Counted from the first letter of the stretch, positions 38,394-47,331 are shown. The stretch: 64,000 nt of DNA from Kaistia algarum (GCF_026343945.1 NZ_JAPKNJ010000001.1:2232001-2296000); one strand, 5' to 3'. Notes: a model not told the origin generated them from the letters alone. Program-made: numbers and translations.

Positions 38394-38567
38394 TCGCGGC
38401 GTTGTGATCCGCCGCCTTTTGAGTCGGGACTTGAAAACGGGCCACGGCGTGCCGATCTTCGAACCATAGCGGGACGACCCAAGGCTTGGTAGTGCCCCCC
38501 GTCTCACCGAGCCCCAGTTCCGCGAGGCGCCATGTCCCCGACAGGCGCTAAAGCGCTCCGAGCGCGA

Positions 38568-38600
38568 CGCCCAGCCTCCCCCGGGGCTGGGCGTTTCTTT
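38568..38600 (+). terminator. Rho-independent terminator after lolA
   Basis: CGCCCAGCC and GGCTGGGCG form a 9-bp stem around an 8-nt C-rich loop, followed by TTTCTTT. It lies about 175 bp after the lolA stop and 90 bp before xthA. Confidence 0.85.
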
Positions 38601-38689
38601 GTCTGCTTCTTCGTGGCCCGAATTGCGCAATTGCGATTGGACTTGGAAGGCGAATTGCGTATGCCCTTGGCTTCCTTCGGGGGTTCAGC

Positions 38690-39493
38690 ATGACGATCAC
38701 GATCGCGACCTGGAACATCAATTCGGTGCGGCTGCGCATCGATCTGGTTACATCGTTTCTCGAGGCGCATCGCCCCGATGTCCTCTGCCTGCAGGAAATC
38801 AAATGCGTCGAGGGCAGTTTCCCCTCCGGCGCCTTCACGAGGCTCGGCTATGTCCATCAGGCCGTACACGGTCAGAAGGGCTATCACGGTGTCGCGACGC
38901 TCTCGCGCCTGCCTTTCGCCGAGACGGCCCGTCAGGGCTTCTACGGAAAGGACGACGCCCGTCACGTCTCGGTCGTTCTGCCGGATCGCGATCTGCCGAT
39001 CACGCTGCATAATTTCTACGTTCCGGCCGGCGGCGACGAACCCGATCCGGCGGTCAACGAGAAATTCGCGCATAAGCTCGGCTTCCTGGACGAGATGAGG
39101 ACCTGGCTGACGGGCGCGCAGACCAACCGGCCGGCGATCCTCGTCGGTGATCTCAACATCGCGCCGCTGGAGCACGATGTGTGGTCGCACAAGCAGTTGC
39201 TCGACGTCGTCAGCCACACGCCGGTCGAAACGGAACTGTTGGAGGCGGTGCGCGTGGCTGGCGGCTGGGTCGATGCGATGCGCCATTTCATTCCGCCGGA
39301 AGAGAAGCTCTTCACTTGGTGGAGCTATCGGGCGCAGGACTGGGAAGCCTCCAATCGAGGCCGCCGGCTCGACCATGTATGGGTGACGCCGCCGCTCAAG
39401 GGGCGCCTCCTTGGCGTCGAGGTGCTGCGCGAGGCGCGCGGCTGGGCCCGGCCTTCCGACCATGTCCCGGTCATCGTGCGCATCGCTGCCTGA
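38690..39493 (+). CDS. xthA: Exodeoxyribonuclease III
   Basis: AP endonuclease/3'-5' exonuclease for base-excision repair, 267 aa. The full set of family motifs is present: ATWNINSVR, LQEIKC (metal Glu), YHGVATLSR, VGDLNIAP (catalytic Asp and Asn), WWSYRAQDW...GRRLDHVWVT and the final PSDHVPV with catalytic Asp-His. Length is typical. Confidence 0.96.
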   Translation: MTITIATWNINSVRLRIDLVTSFLEAHRPDVLCLQEIKCVEGSFPSGAFTRLGYVHQAVHGQKGYHGVATLSRLPFAETARQGFYGKDDARHVSVVLPDRDLPITLHNFYVPAGGDEPDPAVNEKFAHKLGFLDEMRTWLTGAQTNRPAILVGDLNIAPLEHDVWSHKQLLDVVSHTPVETELLEAVRVAGGWVDAMRHFIPPEEKLFTWWSYRAQDWEASNRGRRLDHVWVTPPLKGRLLGVEVLREARGWARPSDHVPVIVRIAA

Positions 39494-39565
39494 GCTCTCA
39501 TCTATCCGATCGTTCTGCGTCGCAGCCTCGCATGATAGAATGGTTGTCTCCGATCGGAGGCGGCC

Positions 39566-40201
39566 ATGTTCCGGTGGCTTGGCGTCGCGGCGGCCCTTGG
39601 GCTTCTCTTCCCGGCAACGGCCCGTACCGCTGCTGCCCGGGACTTGGTCCCGCGCGTCTATCAGGAGGAATTTCATCTCCGCGCCGATCGTGACTTCCAG
39701 CTTCCGGGCTGGCGCGATATGGACAGCGGGACGGCCGCCCTGCTCGTCGAAGCCGGTTGTCGCGCTCTTCGGACCGATTGCTCTCCGGACGCCGCCGGAC
39801 AAGATTCGAGCGACCGGTTCCTGAAGCGGCTCATCCATTCAGATGATTATCGCGGCACGGCCTGGCTCACCCGGGTTCGTGGCGGCAGCTACTATGCCAG
39901 GTTCGTGGCCCCAAGCGGCTACTCCGCGTGCCGGGCTGGCGTCTATTGGAAAGGCGGCCTCGTCCACGGCGGGGTGCGGCTTGCAGGTTCTATCGAGCGA
40001 TCCGGTCTCGACGGCGTGGCGGTCTATGCCAATCTGGATCCGTCGGCGGATGGCGTGGCCGAGTTTCGCCTTCTCATTCTTTATGTGGCGAAAGCAGAGC
40101 TGGCGTCGCATGGCTGCTGGCCCGACCAGACCCTGCTCTTCCTCTGTCGCGACGGCATATGCCAGCCGAGCCGGGCCTATCCCGAAACGGATCTGCGTTA
40201 A
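39566..40201 (+). CDS. Secreted cysteine-containing protein, unknown function
   Basis: I do not recognise this 211-aa protein. It has a clear signal peptide (MFRWLGVAAALGLLFPATARTAAA) and a strong GGAGG site 5 nt before the ATG. The mature part has six cysteines (near AGCRALRTDCSP, YSACRAG, HGCWPD and LFLCRDGICQP), suggesting disulfides in the periplasm. Hydrophobic/charged alternation suggests a beta-rich fold. It stands alone between xthA and a small secreted protein gene on the same strand. Confidence 0.75.
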   Translation: MFRWLGVAAALGLLFPATARTAAARDLVPRVYQEEFHLRADRDFQLPGWRDMDSGTAALLVEAGCRALRTDCSPDAAGQDSSDRFLKRLIHSDDYRGTAWLTRVRGGSYYARFVAPSGYSACRAGVYWKGGLVHGGVRLAGSIERSGLDGVAVYANLDPSADGVAEFRLLILYVAKAELASHGCWPDQTLLFLCRDGICQPSRAYPETDLR

Positions 40202-40289
40202 CCGACTCCGGCTCGAATAGATTGCCGTCCTCGCGTGTTCTTGCTGCGGCCGACATCGTCGGCACACGTCAACAGAGAGGATTTCAGCC

Positions 40290-40673
40290 ATGAGAACCGC
40301 AGCCACGAGAACTGTTCTGGCTCTGGCCATGCTTGCCGGAGCCTTCGGGCCGGCGATTGCCGCCGGACCGGCCAAGATGATGGAGACGTCCGTCGGCAAG
40401 GTCTATGTCGATGCCAAGGGGATGACGCTCTACACCTTCGACAAGGACCAGAAGGGCGTGTCCAATTGCTACGACCAGTGCGCCGTGAATTGGCCGCCCT
40501 TTGTGGCCGGAGCCAAGGCGAAGGCGAGCGGCGAGTGGACGCTGGTCGACCGGAAGGACGGAACGAAGATGTGGGCCTATGACGGCATGCCGCTCTACAC
40601 CTTCATCAAGGACAAGAAGCCGGGCGACGTCGTCGGTGATGGCGTCGGCGGCGTCTGGCACGTCGCGAAATAG
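40290..40673 (+). CDS. Secreted COG4315-type small protein (Lipoprotein_15 repeat)
   Basis: Exported protein of 127 aa with signal MRTAATRTVLALAMLAGAFGPAIAA. Two copies of the motif YTFDKD and YTFIKD, the first with NCYDQCAVNWPPF, identify the PF03640/COG4315 family. No lipobox cysteine is seen, so it is probably soluble in the periplasm. The biochemical role of the family is not established. A hairpin follows the gene. Confidence 0.85.
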   Translation: MRTAATRTVLALAMLAGAFGPAIAAGPAKMMETSVGKVYVDAKGMTLYTFDKDQKGVSNCYDQCAVNWPPFVAGAKAKASGEWTLVDRKDGTKMWAYDGMPLYTFIKDKKPGDVVGDGVGGVWHVAK

Positions 40674-40682
40674 CCAGCTAAG

Positions 40683-40720
40683 GGCGGTGCCTGCCTGGCG
40701 GCACCGCCACTTTCAATTTT
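40683..40720 (+). terminator. Hairpin terminator after the COG4315 gene
   Basis: GGCGGTGCC and GGCACCGCC form a 9-bp stem with an 8-nt loop (TGCCTGGC), followed by ACTTTCAATTTT. The U-tract is interrupted, so efficiency may be moderate. Confidence 0.65.
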
Positions 40721-40785
40721 CGATAAAGGCAAGCATATTCGTGGGCTTCAGGCCCACATCGGGTGGGCCCGGTTCGGGGGATTGA

Positions 40786-40980
40786 ATGTACATATTGGTT
40801 ATGCTGTCGATCGTTTACGGGGCGACGGAGGAGACGAAGAGTCTCGCCGTTTCCTCTTCGATCTCGGCCGTGGGCGGGTTTGAGTCGCTGGCGGCGTGTC
40901 AGGCAGCGGGGCAGCGTCTTCTCTCGTCACCACGCCCTTCCAATCTGGAGATCCGCTTTAGCTGCGAGGTCGCCGAATGA
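40786..40980 (+). CDS. Small hypothetical protein
   Basis: An unrecognised 64-aa frame beginning MYILVMLSIVYGATEE, with GGGGATTGA just before the ATG. The sequence looks like a short basic/neutral domain with one central cysteine (AACQAAG) and a C-terminal strand LEIRFSCEVAE. It resembles small single-domain hypothetical proteins common in Rhizobiales. Support is only the ribosome site and codon pattern. Confidence 0.5.
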   Translation: MYILVMLSIVYGATEETKSLAVSSSISAVGGFESLAACQAAGQRLLSSPRPSNLEIRFSCEVAE

Positions 40981-41164
40981 GCTTCGACGCGCCGCGTTTC
41001 GAGCTGCAGGGCTAATCTCCCTTCGTCAATCCTAGCGGGTACCGGTCGATCCACTGCTTTTCCGGGGGAATAGGCGTTCCTTTGGCTCCTGTTGCCCGCG
41101 AGGCACAGGACCCATGGTCGACTCAGCCTAGAATCCGCCGGGCACGGGGAGTGGAGGTGCCGAT

Positions 41165-41425
41165 ATGCTCGATTTTGCAACGTATTATATCGAGTATGAC
41201 GGCGGCGGGCAGCGTTCGCTTCTCCATCGCGACGGATTGCCGGTGGCGAGCTTCGCGTCCCATGATGACGCGCTGCGGAGCGCGACGAATCTCGCCAGCT
41301 CCGCCGCCGAACTCGGCATGTATTCGCGCGTCATCGAACTCGGTGACGACCTCCATGGATCGATCGTCTTCGAACGCGAGCCGATCTCCGATTCGGACCT
41401 GCCCTGGCACGCCCTCGACGACTGA
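41165..41425 (+). CDS. Small acidic hypothetical protein
   Basis: An 86-aa frame starting MLDFATYYIEYDGG, with GGAGGTG 4-10 nt before the ATG, a strong ribosome site. The protein is acidic and ends in DLPWHALDD. Segments such as SLLHRDGLPVASFASHDDAL suggest a small alpha/beta domain. No family recognised. It is separate from the leftward desaturase gene that ends at 41545. Confidence 0.6.
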   Translation: MLDFATYYIEYDGGGQRSLLHRDGLPVASFASHDDALRSATNLASSAAELGMYSRVIELGDDLHGSIVFEREPISDSDLPWHALDD

Positions 41426-41544
41426 GGCCGAGCGGTCGCGCCGCATCCAAGGCTCTCAGCGGATCGCGGCAGGATTCAAGTCGCTGCTGAACGGTATTTC
41501 TTGACGCAGATGTTCGGGAGCGGTACGCGCCTTCTCCGTGCCTG

Positions 41545-42573
41545 TCAGGGGGTCTGGCGATCCGCCCGTTGCGGCGTTGAAGCGGAGCCGCCGTGCGCGG
41601 TCGCGGCGGCCAGCTTGGCGTAGCGCTCCTGGACGTGAGGGGAGGGCTTGATGACCTTGGTGGCGAGGCCCACGGCCGAGAGAAACCGGATCGTTAGCCA
41701 GGTTACATCCAGTTCCCACCAGCGGTGGCCGTAGCGGGCCGAGCGTGGGTCGGCGTGATGATTATTGTGCCAGCCCTCGCCATTGCTGAGGAAGCCGACG
41801 ATCAGATTATTCCGGCTGGATTCGTCGGTCTCATAATTGCGGTACCCCCAAAGATGGGTCACCGAATTGATCGACCACGTAATGTGCCAAACCAGCACCG
41901 TGCGGACGAAGGCTCCCCAAACCAGCAGGCTGAGGCCGAATTGCAAAGCCTCCAGCAGGCTGCCGCCCAGCAGCAATTCGGCTACGAACCCGCCGGCAAA
42001 GAAGAGCGCCCACGAAATCAGGATCACCCGAACCCAGCGGAAGTTCGCTTCGAGCCTCGCATAGAACGGGTCCTGCAGGACGTCTTTGGCATAGCGGGAG
42101 ATCAACGCCCGACGTGTCAGCTCGCGATTGGTGAAGAGCATCCACCCGATATGCGCCCACAGGAAGTTGACCAGCGGGGTGTGCGGATCCGGCTGTTCGT
42201 CCGCATGCTCGTGATGCTTGCGGTGGATGGAGATCCAGCGGGCCGGCGTATCCTGAACGCAGCACACGCCGAGGATGGCGAAGCTGTGCTCCAGCCATTT
42301 CGGGCAGACGACGCCGCGATGGGTCAGCATGCGATGGAAGCAAAGGCTGATCCCGAGCGTGCCGAATACATAGAGCCCCAGAATCGCCACCACCACGCCG
42401 GTCCAGCTGAAGAGCCACGGCACGAACGCCAGAAGCGCCAGCAGGTGGATCGCCCCAATTCCGATCGCATCGATGCGGGCGAGCCGAAGAGGCTGCGCGG
42501 CTTTCGGAATATCCAGATGACCATGGGGATCCGCCCGTGCGACATCGGCATCAACAGGAACAGGCACCGGCAC
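41545..42573 (-). CDS. Acyl-CoA/fatty-acid desaturase
   Basis: Membrane di-iron desaturase, about 342 aa if GTG 42573 is used. The frame is open to GTG 42669 (374 aa), and the true start is uncertain because neither has a well-placed ribosome site. The three histidine boxes of the delta-9 family are intact: HRMLTH, HRKHHEHAD and NGEGWHNNHH, among four hydrophobic helices. It would introduce a double bond in acyl chains. Unusually, a cobalamin riboswitch precedes it on the same strand, its B12 box ending 28 nt before GTG 42669. Confidence 0.88.
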   Translation of the reverse strand: MPVPVPVDADVARADPHGHLDIPKAAQPLRLARIDAIGIGAIHLLALLAFVPWLFSWTGVVVAILGLYVFGTLGISLCFHRMLTHRGVVCPKWLEHSFAILGVCCVQDTPARWISIHRKHHEHADEQPDPHTPLVNFLWAHIGWMLFTNRELTRRALISRYAKDVLQDPFYARLEANFRWVRVILISWALFFAGGFVAELLLGGSLLEALQFGLSLLVWGAFVRTVLVWHITWSINSVTHLWGYRNYETDESSRNNLIVGFLSNGEGWHNNHHADPRSARYGHRWWELDVTWLTIRFLSAVGLATKVIKPSPHVQERYAKLAAATAHGGSASTPQRADRQTP

Positions 42574-42684
42574 AAACCCAATCGTTTGGGGCCAAGGCCG
42601 GGAGGACGCGCAAGAGGCACGCGGACGCCACGGGGGCCGTCTGCAGCAAGCGACGATCCACCGGAACACTCCGCCCAGGGACGT

Positions 42685-42875
42685 TTACGGCGTCGCGGCA
42701 GATCTCCTGGCTCGCGGGTCGTCGCTTCCGCCCGGCCTTCCAGGATCATTTCGATCCCGGTGACGCGCGATGGGCTTCGGCGAACCGCTCACCGTTGCGG
42801 AGACAGCTCCGGGTTTGGCAGATGCCGCACCGGCTTCCCTCAAACGCTCGAATCTTGGGCTTCAAGAGACCGTGA
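42685..42875 (-). promoter_or_regulatory. Cobalamin (B12) riboswitch
   Basis: On the minus strand the conserved core is readable. GGGAAGCCGGTG (42828-42839) is followed by CCGGAGCTGTCTCCGCAAC (within 42788-42812) and GGTGAG. Then come GAAGCCC, TCACCGGGATC and finally the B12 box AGCCAGGAGATCTGCC (42697-42712), a nearly exact match to the Rfam RF00174 pattern. Outer limits are approximate. It lies upstream of the desaturase gene and just downstream of a truncated GMC gene. No U-rich terminator follows, so control of translation or by Rho is more likely. Confidence 0.92.
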
Positions 42876-42890
42876 CGGTCAGACTAGGCG

Positions 42891-43034
42891 TTAATTCGGA
42901 TACGAAGTCAACGCGTGCCGGTCGGGCCCGGCCTCGACGAGAGCAACGCGTACCTTCGGATTCTCCGAAAGCCGGTTCGCGAGCACGCAGCCAGCGGCGC
43001 CGCCGCCGACGATCATGTAGTCGAAGCCGGACAC
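42891..43034 (-). pseudogene. 5' remnant of a GMC oxidoreductase gene
   Basis: A 47-codon frame from GTG 43034 encodes only the FAD-binding start of a GMC (choline-dehydrogenase-like) oxidoreductase: [19 protein letters not shown] followed by [15 protein letters not shown], then TSYPN and a stop. GMC enzymes are normally about 530 aa; the rest is missing, and the cobalamin riboswitch begins 16 bp later. It overlaps the upstream region of the SDR stop by design of a former operon. A complete GMC gene with an SDR neighbour exists at 55041-56681. Confidence 0.8.
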
Positions 43035-43036
43035 GA

Positions 43037-43765
43037 TCAGAGGTCCTGGTTCTGCGGCAGGATGACGAGGTCGCGGATCGTGACATTGGCGGGCCGCGTC
43101 AGCATGAACACGACCGCATCGGCGACATCCTCGGAGCGCAATCCCTCGCGGCTCTCGACCTTTGCGTCGATCGCAGCCGGGTCCTTGTAGCCCCAGAGTT
43201 CGTTCAGCACGATGCCCGGCGCGACGGCGCCGACGCGGATGCCCTGCGGGGCTACCTGGCGGCGGAGACCATGGACGAAGGATTGGATCGCATGCTTGGA
43301 GGCCGAATAGATCGGCTCCCACTGGATCGCCTGATGGCCCGAGATCGAGCTGGTGATCAGGATATGGCCGTCCTTGCGCTCGATCATTTCGGGCAGGACG
43401 GCGCGGACCAGGCGGAAGACACTGTTGACGTTGACCGCGAGGAGTTCGTCCCAGGCGTCGGGATCGCCCTCGGCGACGTCGCCGGGAATATAGAGCCCGG
43501 CATTCGGCAGCAATATATCGATACGGCCGAAGCGGGCGCGCGCCTCGGCGACGACCCGGTCGACCTCGGCTGGCTTGGTGAGATCGGCGGCGATCGGCAG
43601 CGCCTCGGTCGGCAGGTTCGACGCCACGGCCTGGAGGCGTTCGGCCGAGCGTCCGACCAGGACTAGCTTCGCCCCTTCTTCGGCGACCGCGCGTGCCATG
43701 GCCCGCCCGATGCCCGAGCTGCCGCCCGTGACGAGGACGATCTTGTTCTTGAGTTCCGTCCGCAT
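43037..43765 (-). CDS. SDR-family oxidoreductase (candidate polyol/ketose dehydrogenase)
   Basis: Classical short-chain dehydrogenase of 242 aa. The NAD(P)-binding motif [12 protein letters not shown] is near residue 14, with NAG at LLPNAGLY and the catalytic SSISG...YSASK (Ser, Tyr, Lys). Arg in VGRSAERL suggests NADPH. It lies 126 bp downstream of the GatZ-like gene and could oxidise a hexitol to a ketose. It also has a palindrome of its own upstream (43816-43831) and is followed by a truncated GMC gene, so membership of the tagatose operon is not certain. Confidence 0.85.
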   Translation of the reverse strand: MRTELKNKIVLVTGGSSGIGRAMARAVAEEGAKLVLVGRSAERLQAVASNLPTEALPIAADLTKPAEVDRVVAEARARFGRIDILLPNAGLYIPGDVAEGDPDAWDELLAVNVNSVFRLVRAVLPEMIERKDGHILITSSISGHQAIQWEPIYSASKHAIQSFVHGLRRQVAPQGIRVGAVAPGIVLNELWGYKDPAAIDAKVESREGLRSEDVADAVVFMLTRPANVTIRDLVILPQNQDL

Positions 43766-43815
43766 GCCTTCCTCCCGATGGCCGGCGCCTTGCGGCGCTC
43801 ATGAGCGGATGCTAG

Positions 43816-43831
43816 GCGGCATATATTCCGC
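43816..43831. promoter_or_regulatory. Palindrome upstream of the SDR gene
   Basis: GCGGCATATATTCCGC is symmetric at 14 of 16 positions and lies in an AT-rich stretch 50 bp before the SDR start. Flanking GAGCGGA (43804-43810) and TCCGCTC (43827-43833) also form inverted arms. A possible operator; the regulator is unknown. Confidence 0.4.
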
Positions 43832-43891
43832 TCGTCAATTCATATCTTTTCTCGCGCAAATATTCTTCCGGATATCAAGGCCGCCGATCGA

Positions 43892-45154
43892 TCAGCCCGC
43901 GCCGCCGTCGCGCGCCGCCGCGCGATATTTGGCGACGACCGCGCCCACCATCTGTCGGACGAGTTGGCGGGGGAGCCCGGCGGGATCGATGGCCGGGCCG
44001 ACAAGGCCACCGGTCGCCTGTGCGACGAGGCCGGGTTCAGGCCGGCCCTCGGCGATATTGCGGTGGAGGCGGCCAAGCGCGGCCTGGATGCGCGGATTGG
44101 GCCAATAATAGCGTACGCGGTCGCTGAGCCCGAACAGCATCATCGCTGCCTCACGCTCATCGGCGGCGACGTAGCCGCGCCAATCCTTCGGCGCAGCGCG
44201 CATTTCGGTGCGGATCACGTCAAGGATGCCGGAGGGTTCGGCTGGCCCCAGCGACGCCTCGATGCCGGCCAGTGCGACCACGGCTTGCCGATAGGCGAAG
44301 GTCAGTTCCGGGCCGACCTTCAGGATCGCGAAATGGCCGTCGACGAGCGCCGCCAGCGCCGCCTCGGTCTGGTAGTCGCTCGAGTGGGCCTCGAAGACGA
44401 GGCCCGGCAGGCTCGCCACCGTGGCCGAGAGATCGGCGGCCTTCTCCGGCACGAAGGCGTAGACCTTGTCGTTGCCAAAATCGACGCCGGGCTGGACGAC
44501 GATGCCGACGACTCGGTCGAAGGCGGCGTCGAGGCCGCGCGCCGCGAAGGCGGTGCGGTGGAGATCGATCGTGCGTTGGACCGAGGTCGTGGTCGTGACG
44601 GCGAGGGCGTCCAGCGTCTCGGTCTCGCCACCCGGGATCGGCACCTCGGTACCCACGACATAGGCGAGCTGCCGGCTCGCGGCGGCGCGCTCCGCCACGA
44701 TGGCGAGGTCGGCGGCGCGTTCCGCCATGGTCGCTTCGGCAAGTTGGCCGTCATCGGCGCAGGCCATCGAGGCATCGAGATGGATCTTGGTGAAGCCAGC
44801 CTCGACGAAGGCCGCGACCATCGCCTTCGCCTTTTCCATGGCGATGGCTGCCGGCTCGTTTTTCCAGGGGTTGGGGCCGAGATGGTCGCCACCCAGGATG
44901 AGACGATCTGCGTCGACGCCCTCGTCGGCGGCGAGGCCCTCGGCGAAGCGGCGGAAATCGGCGGGCGTCATGCCGGTATAGCCGCCGAACTGGTTGACCT
45001 GGTTACAGGTCGCCTCGATCAGGATCGGCGCGTCATCGTCGCGATAGGCGGCGAAGATGGCACGCAGCGTTTCGGGGTGGGCCGTGCAGTAGGACGGGAT
45101 CCCGGTCCGTTCGCCGGCGCGGTTCGCGGCGACGATATCGAGCAGCGTTCTCAT
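43892..45154 (-). CDS. GatZ/KbaZ family protein (PF08013), probable D-tagatose-6-phosphate 4-epimerase
   Basis: Protein of 420 aa with the GatZ/KbaZ pattern: EATCNQVNQFGGYTGMTPADF near 45, LGGDHLGPNPWK near 88, and KVGPELTFAYRQA near 280. Members were first called the non-catalytic subunit of tagatose-bisphosphate aldolase, but no GatY/KbaY partner is present here. In Agrobacterium a PF08013 protein paired with a PF00294 kinase epimerises tagatose 6-phosphate to fructose 6-phosphate, and the same pair occurs here with a 4-bp overlap. The 4-epimerase role is inferred from that pairing. Confidence 0.85.
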   Translation of the reverse strand: MRTLLDIVAANRAGERTGIPSYCTAHPETLRAIFAAYRDDDAPILIEATCNQVNQFGGYTGMTPADFRRFAEGLAADEGVDADRLILGGDHLGPNPWKNEPAAIAMEKAKAMVAAFVEAGFTKIHLDASMACADDGQLAEATMAERAADLAIVAERAAASRQLAYVVGTEVPIPGGETETLDALAVTTTTSVQRTIDLHRTAFAARGLDAAFDRVVGIVVQPGVDFGNDKVYAFVPEKAADLSATVASLPGLVFEAHSSDYQTEAALAALVDGHFAILKVGPELTFAYRQAVVALAGIEASLGPAEPSGILDVIRTEMRAAPKDWRGYVAADEREAAMMLFGLSDRVRYYWPNPRIQAALGRLHRNIAEGRPEPGLVAQATGGLVGPAIDPAGLPRQLVRQMVGAVVAKYRAAARDGGAG

Positions 45155-46113
45155 GCCGCGCCCTCCAGCCGGCGTTCGATCGCCGCGAGGTTCGAATTGC
45201 CCTCCATCGGGCCGAGCCTGCCAACGGCGAGCGCACCGGCTGCGTTCGCCCGCGCCAGTGCCGCGGCAAAGGGGAGGCCGAGCGTGCGCAGCGCGACATA
45301 GGTGGCACAGAAGCAATCGCCGGCCCCGGTGGGATCGACGACTGTGGTTCGATGCGCCGGAAGGCTCACGCGCTCCCCTCTGCGGTCGAGACCGAGACAG
45401 CCGAACTCGCCCCGTTTCAGGACGACGCTTTCCGCGCCGGCGGCGATCAGGCGGCCCGCATAATCGGCGAACTCGGCACCGGGAAAGAGTACGGCCGCAT
45501 CCTCCTCGCTCGGCAGGAAATAGGTCGAGAGCGCCGTCAGCGCCTCGACGGCGGCGAAATAGCCCGGATCGCCAAGCAGTTCCTTGCGTACATTGGGGTC
45601 GAAGGAAATCGCGATTCCGGCCTCGGCAAGCCCGCGCGCCACCTCCAGCGCCGTGGCCCGCATGGCTCCGTCGCCGAGCGTCGATCCCGATATATGAAAG
45701 ACGCCCGTCCCGTAGACGCAGAAGGCCGCGGTGATTTCGTCGGCGTCCGGCAGATGCGCCGCGGCCGAGTGGGCGATGTTAAACACAAAGTCGCGGGTGC
45801 CGTCGCTATTGTAGGAGACGAAGGCCGAACCGGTCGGAACGCCGTCGACGACACGGATCAATTCGTTCGAGACGCCGACGCCCGTGAGCCGGTCGGTGAG
45901 CACGCCGCCAAAGGCATCGGAACCGACCGCTCCGGCGAAGATCGCGCGTGCGCCGACACGTGCCGCCTGATCGATGAAGATGCCCGGCGCGCCGCTCGGA
46001 AACGGCCCGACATAGGGAGCGGCGAGGCGATTATGGCCGTCCTTTTCCGTGCAGACGAACTCGACAAGCAATTCGCCTAGCGAGGCGACGGCAGGCCCGA
46101 TTGCCGCCGTCAT
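45151..46113 (-). CDS. PfkB-family sugar kinase, probable D-tagatose kinase
   Basis: Ribokinase-fold kinase, 320 aa. N-terminal GELLVEF and the PFPSGAPGIFIDQAARVG region bind sugar. The C-terminal DPTGAGDCFCATYV near 260 holds the catalytic aspartate and anion hole. The downstream gene, overlapping by 4 bp, encodes a GatZ-like protein; this PF00294-PF08013 pair is the known tagatose kinase plus tagatose-6-phosphate 4-epimerase combination. It is divergent from the LacI-type gene, with a LacI-like operator 41 bp before its start. Confidence 0.88.
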   Translation of the reverse strand: MTAAIGPAVASLGELLVEFVCTEKDGHNRLAAPYVGPFPSGAPGIFIDQAARVGARAIFAGAVGSDAFGGVLTDRLTGVGVSNELIRVVDGVPTGSAFVSYNSDGTRDFVFNIAHSAAAHLPDADEITAAFCVYGTGVFHISGSTLGDGAMRATALEVARGLAEAGIAISFDPNVRKELLGDPGYFAAVEALTALSTYFLPSEEDAAVLFPGAEFADYAGRLIAAGAESVVLKRGEFGCLGLDRRGERVSLPAHRTTVVDPTGAGDCFCATYVALRTLGLPFAAALARANAAGALAVGRLGPMEGNSNLAAIERRLEGAA

Positions 46114-46153
46114 AATGCGGCCACGGGGCGAGAGGCACCACGGGCATCCATTA

Positions 46154-46169
46154 CTTTATGCACGTAAAG
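46154..46169. promoter_or_regulatory. Putative LacI-family operator between pfkB-type and lacI-type genes
   Basis: CTTTATGCACGTAAAG is an imperfect palindrome (12 of 16 positions symmetric) between the divergent kinase and regulator genes. A similar element (TTTTACGTGGCGAAAG, 12 of 16 identical to its complement) lies at 50659-50674 before the transporter genes. Confidence 0.5.
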
Positions 46170-46284
46170 CATTTTATTTGCGCACGTCTATTTGTTTGAC
46201 AAGATGGGTGCAAGCTGGCAGCCCTTTCGTAGACCGATTTGCCGGGCGGCGCAGCCCGGATCTACCTGCGAAAGACTGAGACGC

Positions 46285-47328
46285 ATGACGAAGACGAACA
46301 TCCGGACGATGGAAGAGTTCGCGGCCGCCGTCGGCCTGTCGCGGCCGACCGTATCGAAATACTTCCAAAATCCGAACTCGGTCCGCGTCAAGGTTCGCGA
46401 ACGGATCGAGGTCGGGCTGACGGAGACCGGATTTCGGCCGAACCTCTTCGCCGTCAATCTGAACCGGCGCCGCACCAAGATCATCGGCCTGATCTTTCCG
46501 AATTCGCTGGACCCCTTCTATACGGGCCTGCGCCGGCGCATCGAGGCGGAAGCGACGCAGGCGGGCTACATGCCGTTCGTCTTTTCCTCTGACGGCAAGG
46601 CCGAACTGGAGGCTGAGGCGATCGAGACGCTGACCTCGCTGAACGTCGCCGGCATCATCATGGCGCCTGTCGGCGGCAATGCGAAGCACCGCGCCAAGGT
46701 CAAGGCGCTCGCCCGGAGCAACCCGATCGTCTTCATCGATGCGCCCTTCGATGATGAGCAGCCCTTCGTTGGCACCAACAATGCACAAAGCATGTCGCTC
46801 ATTACCGATTACCTGACGCGGCTTGGCGACCGGCCCTGCTATTTCGACATGCCCTGGGTGAATAGCAACGCCCATGACCGGCGTAACGCCTATATCGCGA
46901 CAATGGAGCGGCGCGGGCTGGAGCCGATCGTTCTGGAACTCGAGCGCTCCGACAGTTGGGATTTTGAGCGCTATGCCTTTGAGCAGGCGAACCGGATCCT
47001 GCGCAATGGCGGCTTCCCGACGGGAATCGTGGTCTGCGGCAATGATCGTGTCGCCTTCGGTGTTCTGGCGGCCGTTAACCAGGCTGGCCTCAAAATTGGG
47101 CTCGGACCTGATTGCGATCTCCGGATCGCCGGTCACGACAACCAGCCGCTCAGCGAATATACGTGGCCGCCGTTGACCACGGTGTCGCAGAACACGGCGG
47201 AGATGGGACGGCTCGCCATCAATCTCTTGCTTTCCAAACTGGATCCGGGCCGCGTCTTCGACGATCCGCGCCTGTCGGGAGACCAGGTCCTCGTCAACGC
47301 CGAACTCGTGCTGCGCGCCTCGGCTTGA
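46285..47328 (+). CDS. LacI-family transcriptional regulator
   Basis: Regulator of 347 aa from the ATG at 46285; a longer frame from 46192 adds 31 residues without features. The N-terminal helix-turn-helix is TMEEFAAAVGLSRPTVSKYFQN with hinge VRERIEVGLTETGFRPNLFA. The C-terminal periplasmic-binding-like domain binds an effector (IIGLIFPNSLDPFYTGL, VVCGNDRVAFGVL, AGHDNQPLSEYTWPPLTTV). Divergent from the kinase/GatZ unit and convergent with the transporter operon; probably represses both. Confidence 0.92.
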   Translation: MTKTNIRTMEEFAAAVGLSRPTVSKYFQNPNSVRVKVRERIEVGLTETGFRPNLFAVNLNRRRTKIIGLIFPNSLDPFYTGLRRRIEAEATQAGYMPFVFSSDGKAELEAEAIETLTSLNVAGIIMAPVGGNAKHRAKVKALARSNPIVFIDAPFDDEQPFVGTNNAQSMSLITDYLTRLGDRPCYFDMPWVNSNAHDRRNAYIATMERRGLEPIVLELERSDSWDFERYAFEQANRILRNGGFPTGIVVCGNDRVAFGVLAAVNQAGLKIGLGPDCDLRIAGHDNQPLSEYTWPPLTTVSQNTAEMGRLAINLLLSKLDPGRVFDDPRLSGDQVLVNAELVLRASA

Positions 47329-47331
47329 GGC

